A stretch of DNA of 64,000 nt from Isoetes taiwanensis (Eukaryota > Streptophyta > Lycopodiopsida > Isoetales > Isoetaceae): contig JAJEKV010000054.1 in NCBI GenBank assembly GCA_021234155.1, forward strand, positions 5,687,962-5,751,961. Reading direction: 5' to 3'. The notes under the pieces are model-generated. The model saw nothing but the letters and a program-made list of their open reading frames with translations. It was not told where the DNA came from and made no database searches. Positions 25,501 through 38,963 of the stretch are shown in pieces. Within the stretch, counting starts at the first letter, position 1; the number at the start of each line of letters is the position of its first letter. The translations under genes and the position numbers were made by a program.

Positions 25501-25610
25501 GGCCAAAAAGAAACAGTAGACCTGTTGTTACGTATATTGAAAGTGACAGTGAGGAAAAGGAAGACATTAGCAGTGATGATTCCGACTTCACAGAGGGAGA
25601 GGAAGATTAG
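19534..25610 (+). CDS. TOP2: DNA topoisomerase II, 21 exons
   Basis: Type IIA topoisomerase, which passes one duplex through a transient break in another, using ATP, in replication and chromosome segregation in the nucleus. Exons read in order: GHKL ATPase (exons 2-3, with GGRNGYGAKL and the EILVNAADN block), transducer, TOPRIM (EGDSAKALA in exon 6; DHDGSHIKG in exon 8), winged-helix with catalytic tyrosine in HASARYIFT (exon 12), GSEGIGTGWS (exon 13), then a coiled C-gate and an acidic/basic nuclear tail with many SD/DSD and PKK stretches. Exons run 19534-19596, 19707-20276, 20356-20648, 20720-20786, 20856-21126, 21227-21426, 21501-21691, 21766-21879, 21955-22065, 22161-22325, 22398-22739, 22820-22953, 23043-23211, 23302-23490, 23572-23758, 23846-23895, 23962-24384, 24469-24640, 24720-24775, 24854-24935 and 25003-25610. 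All junctions close in phase except exon 7 to 8, where about 19 nt seem missing. Total is about 1,490 residues, normal for a plant enzyme. Confidence 0.96.
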
Positions 25611-27255
25611 TTAGGAGCGTCTTGTCATGTCAATCTGGATGTCATCTGGTTCTGTGCGTTCCAACTTCATGATAACCAAGATGGAACCATTGTTACATTC
25701 ACTGTTGGTGAATTAATAATACAATAGAATTAACAACAATGCCACATTTCTCTTCCTAGGCTGCCAACTTGTGCTTGCGTAATTGATGCAATGAAGATGA
25801 AAGTTACCACCAATAGGATAAAGAAAAGCCACATTGCTACACAACAAAAAAAGTGCTTGCATCCCCCGAAAAATCCCCCCTTAAAGAACGTGGGGACTTG
25901 AGAGCAATGGGTTATTTCTTTTGCAATGGGGAATTCTTGAAGAAAAGGGGTATATCGTACGGGGTATTTTCATGCAACGGGGAATTCTTGAACAAAAGGT
26001 GTATAACGTACAAGGGGAGATTAGTAGAAGCGGGAGATTCTTGAACAAAAGGGTATTATCCTAATGGTGGAAATTAGTAGAAATAGGAGATTGCAAATGC
26101 ACATCAGGGTATTTTCAAGAAAGGGGAATTGGTCAAAAGGGAATTTGCAAAGGTATTGAGGTATTTTCAAGAAAAGGGGACTGGTTCAAAAAGGGAATTT
26201 GCGAATGGATTGGGGTATTTTCAAGAATGGGGGAGTGGTTCAAAAGGAAATTTATGAATGGATTGGGGTACCTTAAAATAAAAAAGGATTTGGAGGAAGG
26301 GGAATTACAAGAAAAACAGAGAATTGTAATAATTACCAGGTATTTTCAAGCAAAGGGTAGTTTCAAGGGGTATTTTCAATTAAAAGTAAATTTAAAGGCA
26401 AAGACTCGTTGAAGTTTTGTAGTATTTTGAAGTATATTGTGTTTGTGTTGTTAAGCAGGACTGCAATGCAGTCGTCTCGATGGTTTGCATGGTAGAGAAA
26501 GAATCATTGATGGCTTTGCCTGAATAGATTATTGTCTTTGGTCTACCCAAGAAGCATGCAATCGCTAGAACACAACATGTAGATACACTTGTTGCTTCTA
26601 CCTTTCAGATATTTTAACGCTCCGTTTTGCCATTGCTTCTTTATGTGCTTTCACAATCCCATCTTCTTGTCTTTGCTACACTGCCTGCTTCATATATTAG
26701 CATTCCTGTTTAATGGCTCCATCAAGCGTTTGCCTTCATGTGATTTGTTATTTACAACATCACGTATGGGGCATTTGTATGATTAGTTTGTGTATGTTTT
26801 AATTACTAGCACGTGCAGAATAGGTCCTTTATGCTTTATGGTTAGGTTGTGCTTTGCTTTCAGATAGGTGGGGTGGGCATATAGTACCTGGTGCAACTTG
26901 GGTGTTGCTAGAAGTGTTGGTAACTTCGTCCTCTCCTTGTGTGTTTAATAGAGGCTGCTACATAGTTACAGACTAGTTAAGTCCGCTACTAGTTAGTAGA
27001 TGTAGCACATTGATGTAGGGATTAAACTTCACGGATGTTGTAATCATGCCTCTGCGTGCTATGAATAAATGCCAAAGTTCAGGAAAATGGGCAAATAAGG
27101 TGTAGCTATGATGTTACATTCAAAATATTTAAGCTGCTTCCTTGGCGATTGTGCCAGGCACCGGTATGGATTGCTGCCTGAAGTTCAGCAAGCTTGCATA
27201 GCAGGGTTGCCAGAATGGGAAGGAGTGCTTATGTTGAAGGTTTGATTTGAAGGTT
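25611..27255. other. 3-prime flank with degenerate G-run/ATTTTC repeats
   Basis: After the topoisomerase stop, 25860-26400 consists of loosely repeated words such as GGGGTATTTTCAAG, GGGGAATTCTTGAA and AAAAGGG, with strong strand asymmetry (G and A rich on plus). A similar style of sequence occurs at 55.38-55.81 kb. From 26400 to 27255 nothing is recognised. The copia-derived array begins abruptly at 27256. Confidence 0.55.
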
Positions 27256-29207
27256 TGTTGGAAATGATAAAATTATGTGTCATGTGATATTCTAATCTAT
27301 GAGAAGCAGTGGCAGTAGATTAGAGTTGTTAAATGGTGTCATGTTATTCAAAGTTAAGCAGTTGAATGGGGGAGACCTATGAGAAGCAGTGGCAGTAGGT
27401 CAAAGTCAAAGTCAGGTGTTGAGCAAGAGATTGAACACCAAGAGGCAGAAGTGGATAAAATTGATAGACCAAAAAGAAAACCCAGACGAACAGAAGCTCA
27501 AATGTTGGCAGAAGAAGCCAAACATGATTTAGAGTCTCATGGTAGAACTGAACTTGGAAAAAGTAAAAGACTTAGATCTCGGGTAGGAGAAATTAATAAT
27601 TGTATTTGATATTTTGATACTTGAAACAGACAAGATTCCACAAAATTATATGGAGGCAGTTCAAGATATGAATGGAAAGAACTGAAATGTGCTATGGAAG
27701 AAGAAATGAGAGCATTCAAAAGAACAAACACTTATACAATGAGTGGATATTCCTTCCGATAAGAATATAGTTGGAAGTAAGTGGATCTATAGAATAAAAC
27801 CGGGAGTAGACAAAATACAAAGAAATTTAAAGCGGACTTGTTGCACAAGGCTTTACACGAAAAAAAGGAGAAGATTTTGATGAAACATTCTCACCATTGG
27901 TAAAGATAAATAGTTTGAGAATGTTATTAGCTATTGCTAATGCTTGTGACCTTGAAATCCATCATATGGATGTAAGTACGACATTCTTGAATGCTAAGTT
28001 AGAGGAGGAAATTTATTTAAGACACGCACTGGATTTGAAGAGGAAAAAGGAAAAATTTGGAAGTTGAATAGAGCAGGTTTATGGTCTTAAACAATCTCCT
28101 AGGGAATGGTATAAATGTATGGATGGATATCTTGTAGAACAAGGTTTTGAGAAGCTCAATTATGATGGTAATATCTATAGGTTCAAAATGGGAGATGCCC
28201 GTGCATTATTGCTTTATATGTTGATGACAATATTATGATATCAAAGGGAACTCAAGTACTAAATCATTGCAAAGATATCTTAAGGAAACGATTCCAAATG
28301 AGTGATCTTGGAGAGTTAAAGAGGTTTCGGGCATAGATGTTTTACAGGGACAGAAATCACAAGATATTAGCTTTGAGTCAACAAGGGCATATTCAAAACA
28401 TGTTGAAGAAATTTCATATGGAAGATTGCAATATGGCATATACTCCTATGGTTCCTGGTCACAGAATCTCTGCAGATATGAGTCCAAAAACAGAAGCTGA
28501 AAGCAAACAAATGGAGAAAATACCTTACAGAAGTTTGATTGGTTGTTTGTCCTATGTAGCCAATTGTACTAGGCCGGACATTGCATTTGCAGTTAATATT
28601 CTCAGTAGGTACAATGACAGGGCTGGTAAAGGACACTGGATTGCAGCAAAAAGGATCCTCAAATACTTAAAAGGTACAATGCATTTTGGTATAGTATTTA
28701 ATGAAACCAATTTACAATTGCAGGCTTATTGTGATGCTGATTGGGGAGGAGATTTAGACAAACGAAAATCAACTTCAGGGTATGTTGTTTTATTAGGTGG
28801 AGCCTCGGTTGCTTGAAGTGCAAGAAGCAAAGCAAAGATTGCTTTATCTAGTCTTTGAAGCCGAGTACAACTCAAAGAAAGCCTCGTTGACTAAGGAACT
28901 TATTTGGGAAAGAAGGCTTATGGCAGAATTTGGATTTGCTCAAAGAGGACCAACAATCATTTATTGTGATAATACTAGTTGTATTGCCATGACAAAAAAT
29001 CCAGTTTTGCACGAAAGGTCAAAACACATTGAAATGGAAGTTCATTTTATCAGAGATATGGTCAAAAGAAATCAAGTGCATTTGACCTATGTTAGTACAG
29101 CTGATCAAAGAGCAGATATTCTTACAAAGGCTCTACCTTTATCCAGATTCCAGGAAATAAGGAAATTGTTACAATGTGATGACAGGGAATATCACATGAA
29201 GGGGGAA
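27256..29207 (+). pseudogene. Array unit 1: copia RT/RNase H, partly corrupted
   Basis: The first half contains several indels (27680, 27740, 27870, 28020 regions), so the RT is split. From 28337 the frame is clean through the RT thumb and into RNase H (CDADWGGDLDKRKSTSG), breaks near 28815 at a tryptophan-to-stop position, then is clean again from 28880 to the terminal KGECWK at 29216. It has no upstream pol, so the array begins at the LTR head. Confidence 0.85.
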
Positions 29208-31163
29208 TGTTGGAAATGATAAAATTATGTGTCATGTGATATTCTAATCTATGAGAAGCAGTGGCAGTAGATTAGAGTTGTTAAATGGTGTCATGTTATT
29301 CAAAGTTAAGCAGTTGAATGGGGGAGACCTATGAGAAGCAAAGTGGCAGTAGGTCAAAGTCAAAGTCAGGTGTTGAGCAAGAGATTGAACACCAAGAGGC
29401 GAAGTGGATAAAATTGATAGACCAAAAAGAAAACCCGCAGACGAACGAAGCTCAAATGTTGGCGTAAGAAGCCAAACATGATTTAGAGTCTCATGGTAGA
29501 ACTGAACTTGGAAAAAGTAAAAGACTTAGATCTCAGGTAGGAGAAATTAATACTGTATTTGATATTTTGATACTTGAAACAGACAAGATTCCACAAAATT
29601 ATATGGAGGCAGTTCAAGATATGAATGGAAAGAACTGGAAATGTGCTATGGAAGAAGAAATGAGAGCATTCAAAAGAACAAACACTTATACAGTAGTGGA
29701 TATTCCTTCTGATAAGAATATAGTTGGAAGTAAGTGGATCTATAGAATAAAACCAGGAGTAGACAAAAATACAAAGAAATTTAAAGCCAGACTTGTTGCA
29801 CAAGGCTTTACACAGAAAAAAGGAGAAGATTTTGATGAAACATTCTCACCATTGGTAAAGATAAATAGTTTGAGAATGTTATTAGCTATTGCTAATGCTT
29901 GTGACCTTGAAATCCATCATATGGATGTAAGTACAGCATTCTTGAATGCTAAGTTAGAGGAGGAAATTTATTTAAGACACACTTTTTGGATTTGAAGAGG
30001 AAAAAGGAAAAATTTGGAAGTTGAATAGAAGCGGTTTATGGTCTTAAACAATCTCCTAGGGAATGGTATAAATGTATGGATGGATATCTTGTAGAACAAG
30101 GTTTTGAGAAGCTCAATTATGATGGTAATATCTATAGGTTCAAAATGGGAGATGCACGGTGCATTATTGCTTTATATGTTGATGACAATATTATGATATC
30201 AAAGGGAACTCAAGTACTAAATCATTGCAAAGATATCTTAAGGAAACGATTCCAAATGAGTGATCTTGGAGAGTTAAATAGGTTTACGGGCATAGATGTT
30301 TCTGGGGGGAGAAATCACAAGATATTAGCTTTGAGTCAACAAGGGCATATTCAAAACATGTTGAAGAAATTTCATATGGAAGATTGCAATATGGCATATA
30401 CTCCTATGGTTCCTGGTCACGAATCTCTGCGAGATATGAGTCCAAAAGCGAAGTTGAAAGCAAACAAATGGAGAAAATACCTTTACGAAGTTTGATTGGT
30501 TGTTTGTCCTATGTAGCCAATTGTACTAGGCGGACATTGCATTTGCGATTAATATTCTCGGTGAGGTACAATGATGGGGCTGGTAAAGGACTTTGGATTG
30601 CAAAAAAAGGATCCTCAAATACTTAAAAGGTACAATGCATTTTGGTATAGTATTTAATGAAACCAATTTACAATTGCGGGCTTATTGTGATCTTTGATTG
30701 GGGAGGAGATTTAGACAAGCGAAAATCAACTTGAGGGTATGTTGTTTTATTAGGTGGAGCCCCGGTTGCTTGGAAGTGCAAGAAGCAAAGCGACATTGCT
30801 TTATCTAGTCTTTGAAGGTGAGTACAACTTCGGCGAGAGCCCACATTGACTAAGGAACTTATTTGGGAAAGAAGGCTTATGGCGAGAATTTGGATTTGCT
30901 CAAAGAGGACCAACAATCATTTATTGTGATAATACTAGTTGTATTGCCATGACAAAAATCCGGTTTTGCGAAAGGTCAAAACACATTGAAATGGAAGTTC
31001 ATTTTATCGGAGAGATATGGTCAAAAGAAATCAAGTGCATTTGACCTATGTTAGTCTGGTGATCAAAAAGCGGATATTCTTACAAAGGCTCTACCTTTAT
31101 CAGATTCCAGGAAATAAGGAAATTGTTACAATGTGATGGCGGGGAATATCACATGAAGGGGAA
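29208..31163 (+). pseudogene. Array unit 2: copia RT intact at front, RNase H corrupted
   Basis: From 29567 to 29995 the RT fingers and first catalytic block (EIHHMDVSTAFLNAKL) are in frame; the next piece (30076-30495) carries the LYVDDNIMIS catalytic box. After about 30290 changes accumulate at CAG/CTG sites and the RNase H is not readable in one frame. Confidence 0.85.
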
Positions 31164-33112
31164 TGTTGGAAATGATAAAATTATGTGTCATGTGATATTC
31201 TAATCTATGAGAAGCGTGGCGATGGATTAGAGTTGTTAAATGGTGTCATGTTATTCAAAGTTAAGCGGTTGAATGGGGAGACCTATGAGAAGCGATGTGA
31301 TGGGTCAAAGTCAAAAAGTCAGGTGTTGAGCAAGAGATTGAACACCAAGAGAGAAGTGGATAAAATTGATAGACCAAAAGAAAACCAGACGAGAGCGAAG
31401 CTCAAATGTTGGCGGAAGAAGCCAAACATGATTTAGAGTCTCATGGTAGAACTGAACTTGGAAAAGTAAAAGACTTAGATCTCGGGTAGGAGAAATTATT
31501 GTATTTGATATTTTGATACTTGAAGCAGGACAAGATTCCACAAAATTATATGGAGGCAGTTCAAGATATGAATGGAAAGAAGCTGGAAATGTGCTATGGA
31601 AGAAGAAATGAGAGCATTCAAAAGAACAAACACTTATGATGAGTGGATATTCCTTCCGATAAGAATATAGTTGGAAGTAAGTGGATCTATAGAATAAAAC
31701 CAGGAGTAGACAAAAATACAAAAGAAATTTAAAGCCGGACTTGTTGCACAAGGCTTTACACGAAAAAAAAGGAGAAGATTTTGATGAAACATTCTCACCA
31801 TTGGTAAAAGATAAATAGTTTGAGAATGTTATTAGCTATTGCTAATGCTTGTGACCTTGAAATCCATCATATGGATGTAAGTACAGACATTCTTGAATGC
31901 TAAGTTAGAGGAGGAAATTTATTTAAGACACACTGGATTTGAAGAGGAAAAAGGAAAAATTTGGAAGTTGAATAGAAGCGGTTTATAGTCTTAAACAATC
32001 TCCTAGGGAATGGTATAAATGTATGGATGGATATCTTGTAGAACAAGGTTTTGAGAAGCTCAATTATGATGGTAATATCTATAGGTTCAAAATGGGAGAT
32101 GCACGGTGCATTATTGCTTTATATGTTGATGACAATATTATGATATCAAAGGGAACTCAAGTACTAAATCATTGCAAAGATATCTTAAGGAAACGATTCC
32201 AAATGAGTGATCTTGGAGAGTTAAAGAGGTTTAAGGCATAGATGTTTCTGAGGGGCGAAATCACAAGATATTAGCTTTGAGTCAACAAGGGCATATTCAA
32301 AACATGTTGAAGAAATTTCATATGGAAGATTGCAATATGGCATATACTCCTATGGTTCTGGTCCACGGAATCTCTGCAGATATGAGTCAAAAAACGAAGT
32401 TTGAAAGCAAACAAATGGAGAAAATACCTTCTGAAGTTTGATTGGTTGTTTGTCCTATGTAGCCAATTGTACTAGGCGGACATTGCATTTGCGATTAATA
32501 TTCTCGATGGGGTACAATGGCGAGGGGCTGGTAAAGGACTTTGGATTGCAAGCAAAAAGGATCCTCAAATACTTAAAAGGTACAATGCATTTTGGTATAG
32601 TATTTAATGAAACCAATTTACAATTTGCGGGCTTATTGTGATCTTTGATTGGGGAGGAGATTTAGACAAGCGAAAATCAACTTGAGGGGTATGTTGTTTT
32701 ATTAGATGGAGCCCCGGTTGCTTGGAAGTGCAAGAAGCAAAAAGCATTGCTTTATCTAGTCTTTGAAAGGCGAGTACAACTCAGCTGACCACATTGACTA
32801 AGGAACTTATTTGGGAAAGAAGGCTTATGGCGAGAATTTGGATTTGCTCAAAGAGGACCAACAATCATTTATTGTGATAATACTAGTTGTATTGCCATGA
32901 CAAAAATCGGTTTTGCCGAAAGGTCAAAACACATTGAAATGGAAGTTCATTTTATGAGAGATATGGTCAAAAGAAATCAAGTGCATTTGACCTATGTTAG
33001 TACTGGTGATCAAAGAAGCAGATATTCTTACAAAGGCTCTACCTTTATCCGATTCCGGGAAATAAGGAAATTGTTACAATGTGATGGCAGGGGAATATCA
33101 CATGAAGGGGAA
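31164..33112 (+). pseudogene. Array unit 3: heavily corrupted copia unit
   Basis: Nearly every CAG or CTG of the consensus is altered (for example GCAGTGGCAGTAG read as GCGATGTGATGGG). The YVDD block is readable at 32023-32241 because that stretch has few such sites. No long frame remains. Confidence 0.85.
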
Positions 33113-35062
33113 TGTTGGAAATGATAAAATTATGTGTCATGTGATATTCTAATCTATGAGAAGCGTGCGAGTGGATTAGAGTTGTTAAATGGTGTCATGT
33201 TATTCAAAGTTAAGCAGTTGAATGGGGAGACCTATGAGAAGCGATGGCGAGTAGGTCAAAAGTCAAAGTCGGTGTTGAGCAAGAGATTGAACACCAAGAG
33301 GCGAAGTGGATAAAATTGATAGACCAAAAAAAAACCCAGACGAGCAGAAGCTCAAATGTTGGCGGGAAGAAGCCAAACATGATTTAGAGTCTCATGGTAG
33401 AACTGAACTTGGAAAAAGTAAAGACTTAGATCTCGGGTAGGAGAAATTATCTTGTATTTGATATTTTGATACTTGAAGCGGACAAGATTCCACAAAATTA
33501 TATGGAGGCAGTTCAAGATATGAATGGAAAGAAGCTGGAAATGTGCTATGGAAGAAGAAATGAGAGCATTCAAAAGAACAAACACTTATCTGATGAGTGG
33601 ATATTCCTTCCGATAAGAATATAGTTGGAAGTAAGTGGATCTATAGAATAAAACCGAGGAGTAGACAAAAATACAAAAGAAATTTAAAAGCCGGACTTGT
33701 TGCACAAGGCTTTACACGAAAAAAGGAGAAGATTTTGATGAAACATTCTCACCATTGGTAAAGATAAATAGTTTGAGAATGTTATTAGCTATTGCTAATG
33801 CTTGTGACCTTGAAATCCATCATATGGATGTAAGTACGGCATTCTTGAATGCTAAGTTAGAGGAGGAAATTTATTTAAGACACACTTTGGATTTGAAGAG
33901 GAAAAAGGAAAAATTTGGAAGTTGAATAGAAGCGGTTTATGGTCTTAAACAATCTCCTAGGGAATGGTATAAATGTATGGATGGATATCTTGTAGAACAA
34001 GGTTTTGAGAAGCTCAATTATGATGGTAATATCTATAGGTTCAAAATGGGAGATGCACGGTGCATTATTGCTTTATATGTTGATGACAATATTATGATAT
34101 CAAAGGGAACTCAAGTACTAAATCATTGCAAAGATATCTTAAGGAAGCGATTCCAAATGAGTGATCTTGGAGAGTTAAAGAGGTTTTACGGGCATAGATG
34201 TTTACAGGGACAGAAATCACAAGATATTAGCTTTGAGTCAACAAGGGCATATTCAAAACATGTTGAAGAAATTTCATATGGAAGATTGCAATATGGCATA
34301 TACTCCTATGGTTCACAGTCCGCGGGAATCTCTGCAGATATGAGTCCAAAAACGAAGCTGAAAGCAAACAAATGGAGAAAATACCTTCTGAGAAGTTTGA
34401 TTGGTTGTTTGTCCTATGTAGCCAATTGTACTAGGCGGACATTGCATTTTGCAGTTAATATTCTCGATGTAGGTACAATGGCGGGGCTGGTAAAGGACAC
34501 TGGATTGCAGCAAAAGGATCCTCAAATACTTAAAAGGTACAATGCATTTTGGTATAGTATTTAATGAAACCAATTTACAATTGCAGGCTTATTGTGATGC
34601 TGATTGGGGAGGAGATTTAGACAAACGAAAATCAACTTCAGGGTATGTTGTTTTATTAGGTGGAGCCCCAGTTGCTTGGAAGTGCAAGAAGCAAAGCAGC
34701 ATTGCTTTATCTAGTCTTTGGTTTGAGTACAACTCATTGACCACATTGACTAAGGAACTTATTTGGGAAAGAAGGCTTATGGCAGAATTTGGATTTGCTC
34801 AAAGAGGACCAACAATCATTTATTGTGATAATACTAGTTGTATTGCCATGACAAAAAATCCAGTTTTGCACGAAAGGTCAAAACACATTGAAATGGAAGT
34901 TCATTTTATCAGAGATATGGTCAAAAGAAATCAAGTGCATTTGACCTATGTTAGTACTGGTGATCAAAAGAGCGGATATTCTTACAAAGGCTCTACCTTT
35001 ATCCGATTCAGGGAAATAAGGAAATTGTTACAATGTGATGGGGAATATCACATGAAGGGGAA
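33113..35062 (+). pseudogene. Array unit 4: corrupted front, cleaner end
   Basis: The RT palm (33977-34190) is open. The last part (34542-35060) is open across the RNase H core and its CDNTSCIAM and LTYVST blocks, except for small changes at consensus CAG/CTG positions. Confidence 0.85.
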
Positions 35063-37016
35063 TGTTGGAAATGATAAAATTATGTGTCATGTGATATTCT
35101 AATCTATGAGAAGCGATGGCGATGGATTAGAGTTGTTAAATGGTGTCATGTTATTCAAAGTTAAGCGAGTTGAATGGGGAGACCTATGAGAAGCGATGTG
35201 ATAGGTCAAAGTCAAAGTCGTGGTGTTGAGCAAGAGATTGAACACCAAGAGGCGAAGTGGATAAAATTGATAGACCAAAAAAACCCGCACGAGCGAGCGA
35301 AGCTCAAATGTTGGCGGAAGAAGCCAAACATGATTTAGAGTCTCATGGTAGAACTGAACTTGGAAAAAGTAAAAGACTTAGATCTCGGGTAGGAGAAATT
35401 ATCTTGTATTTGATATTTTGATACTTGAAAGCGGACAAGATTCCACAAAAATTATATGGAGGCAGTTCAAGATATGAATGGAAAGAACTGGAAATGTGCT
35501 ATGGAAGAAGAAATGAGAGCATTCAAAAGAACAAACACTTATACAAGTAGTGGATATTCCTTCGATAAGAATATAGTTGGAAGTAAGTGGATCTATAGAA
35601 TAAAACCAGGGAGTAGACAAAAATACAAAAGAAATTTAAAAGCGGACTTGTTGCACAAGGCTTTACCACGTAAAAAAAGGAGAAGATTTTGATGAAACAT
35701 TCTCACCATTGGTAAAGATAAATAGTTTGAGAATGTTATTAGCTATTGCTAATGCTTGTGACCTTGAAATCCATCATATGGATGTAAGTCTGACATTCTT
35801 GAATGCTAAGTTAGAGGAGGAAATTTATTTAAGACACACTTTTGGATTTGAAGAGGAAAAAGGAAAAATTTGGAAGTTGAATAGAGGTTTATAGTCTTAA
35901 ACAATCTCTAGGGAATGGTATAAATGTATGGATGGATATCTTGTAGAACAAGGTTTTGAGAAGCTCAATTATGATGGTAATATCTATAGGTTCAAAATGG
36001 GAGATGCACGGTGCATTATTGCTTTTATATGTTGATGACAATATTATGATATCAAAGGGAACTCAAGTACTAAATCATTGCAAAAGATATCTTAAGGAAA
36101 CGATTCCAAATGAGTGATCTTGGAGAGTTAAAGAGGTTTAAGGCATAGATGTTTACTGGGGGAAATCACAAGATATTAGCTTTGAGTCAACAAGGGCATA
36201 TTCAAAACATGTTGAAGAAATTTCATATGGAAGATTGCAATATGGCATATACTCCTATGGTTCACAGTCCGCAGAATCTCTGCAGATATGAGTCCAAAAA
36301 GAATTTGAAAGCAAACAAATGGAGAAAATACCTTCTGAAGTTTGATTGGTTGTTTGTCCTATGTAGCCAATTGTACTAGGCGGACATTGCATTTGCGAGT
36401 TAATATTCTCGGTAGGTACAATGCGAGGGCTGGTAAAGGACCTTTGGATTGCAGCAAAAAGGATCCTCAAATACTTAAAAGGTACAATGCATTTTGGTAT
36501 AGTATTTAATGAAACCAATTTACAATTGCTTGAGGCTTATTGTGATGCTGATTGGGGAGGAGATTTAGACAAAGCGAAAATCAACTTGAGGGGTATGTTG
36601 TTTTATTAGATGGAGCCCCGGTTGCTTGGAAGTGCAAGAAGCAAAGCGGCATTGCTTTATCTAGTCTTTGGCGAGTACAACTTCGGCAGCCACATTGACT
36701 AAGGAACTTATTTGGGAAAGAAGGCTTATGGCAGAATTTGGATTTGCTCAAAGAGGACCAACAATCATTTATTGTGATAATACTAGTTGTATTGCCATGA
36801 CAAAAATCGGTTTTGCACGAAAGGTCAAAAAACACATTGAAATGGAAGTTCATTTTATCGAGAGATATGGTCAAAAGAAATCAAGTGCATTTGACCTATG
36901 TTAGTACAAAGTGATCAAAGAGCGGATATTCTTACAAAGGCTCTACCTTTATCAGATTCCAGGAAATAAGGAAATTGTTACAATGTGATGGCAGGGGAAT
37001 ATCACATGAAGGGGAA
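35063..37016 (+). pseudogene. Array unit 5: heavily corrupted copia unit
   Basis: Similar to unit 3. Frames survive only between altered sites, for example 35709-35894 over the MDVS catalytic block. Several homopolymers are also one base longer than in the clean copies. Confidence 0.85.
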
Positions 37017-38963
37017 TGTTGGAAATGATAAAATTATGTGTCATGTGATATTCTAATCTATGAGAAGCAAATGGCGATAGATTAGAGTTGTTAAATGGTG
37101 TCATGTTATTCAAAGTTAAGCAGTTGAATGGGGGAGACCTATGAGAAGCAGTGGCAGTAGGTCAAAGTCAAAGTCAGGTGTTGAGCAAGAGATTGAACAC
37201 CAAGAGGCAGAAGTGGATAAAATTGATAGACCAAAAAAAAACCCGACGAGCGAAGCTCAAATGTTGGCGAAGAAGCCAAACATGATTTAGAGTCTCATGG
37301 TAGAACTGAACTTGGAAAAAAGTAAAAGACTTAGATCTCGAGGTAGGAGAAATTATCTTGTATTTGATATTTTGATACTTAAAAGCAGACAAGATTCCAC
37401 AAAATTATATGGAGGAGTTCAAGATATGAATGGAAAAACTGGAAATGTGCTATGGAAGAAGAAATGAGAGCATTCAAAGAACAAACACTTATCACGGTTA
37501 GTGGATATTCCTTACGATAAGAATATAGTTGGAAGTAAGTGGATCTATAGAATAAAACCAGGAGTAGACAAAAATACAAAGAAATTTAAAAGCCCGGACT
37601 TGTTGCACAAGGCTTTACACGAAAAAAAGGAGAAGATTTTGATGAAACATTCTCACCATTGGTAAAGATAAATAGTTTGAGAATGTTATTAGCTATTGCT
37701 AATGCTTGTGACCTTGAAATCCATCATATGGATGTAAGTCTGACATTCTTGAATGCTAAGTTAGAGGAGGAAATTTATTTAAGACCTGCACCTGGATTTG
37801 AAGAGGAAAAAGGAAAAATTTGGAAGTTGAATAGAGCAGTTTATGGTCTTAAACAATCTCCTAGGGAATGGTATAAATGTATGGATGGATATCTTGTAGA
37901 ACAAGGTTTTGAGAAGCTCAATTATGATGGTAATATCTATAGGTTCAAAATGGGAGATGCCTGGTGCATTATTGCTTTATATGTTGATGACAATATTATG
38001 ATATCAAAGGGAACTCAAGTACTAAATCATTGCAAAGATATCTTAAGGAAACGATTCCAAATGAGTGATCTTGGAGAGTTAAAGAGGTTTCTGGGCATAG
38101 ATGTTTACAGGGACAGAAATCACAAGATATTAGCTTTGAGTCAACAAGGGCATATTCAAAACATGTTGAAGAAATTTCATATGGAAGATTGCAATATGGC
38201 ATATACTCCTATGGTTCCTGGTCACAGAATCTCTGCAGATATGAGTCCAAAAACAGAAGCTGAAAGCAAACAAATGGAGAAAATACCTTACAGAAGTTTG
38301 ATTGGTTGTTTGTCCTATGTAGCCAATTGTACTAGGCCGGACATTGCATTTGCAGTTAATATTCTCAGTAGGTACAATGACAGGGCTGGTAAAGGACACT
38401 GGATTGCAGCAAAAAGGATCCTCAAATACTTAAAAGGTACAATGCATTTTGGTATAGTATTTAATGAAACCAATTTACAATTGCGGGGCTTATTGTGATC
38501 TTTGATTGGGGAGGAGATTTAGACAAACGAAAATCAACCGGGGTATGTTGTTTTATTAGGTGGAGCCCGGTTGCTTGGAAGTGCAAGAAGCAAAGCAGCA
38601 TTGCTTTATCTAGTGCTGAAGCTGAGTACAACTCAGCAGCCCTGTTGACTAAGGAACTTATTTGGGAAAGAAGGCTTATGGCAGAATTTGGATTTGCTCA
38701 AAGAGGACCAACAATCATTTATTGTGATAATACTAGTTGTATTGCCATGACAAAAAATCCAGTTTTGCACGAAAGGTCAAAACACATTGAAATGGAAGTT
38801 CATTTTATCAGAGATATGGTCAAAAGAAATCAAGTGCATTTGACCTATGTTAGTACAGCTGATCAAAGAGCAGATATTCTTACAAAGGCTCTACCTTTAT
38901 CCATTCCAGGAAATAAGGAAATTGTTACAATGTGATGACGAGGGAATATCACATGAAGGGGAA
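37017..38963 (+). pseudogene. Array unit 6: clean reverse transcriptase from mid-unit
   Basis: One 279-residue frame from 37659 to 38498 spans both RT catalytic blocks (MDVSLTFLNAKL and LYVDDNIMI), the VYGLKQSPREWY motif and the RT thumb. RNase H continues in another frame from 38495 to 38935 with SSAEAEYNSA intact. The front of the unit is corrupted. Confidence 0.88.
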
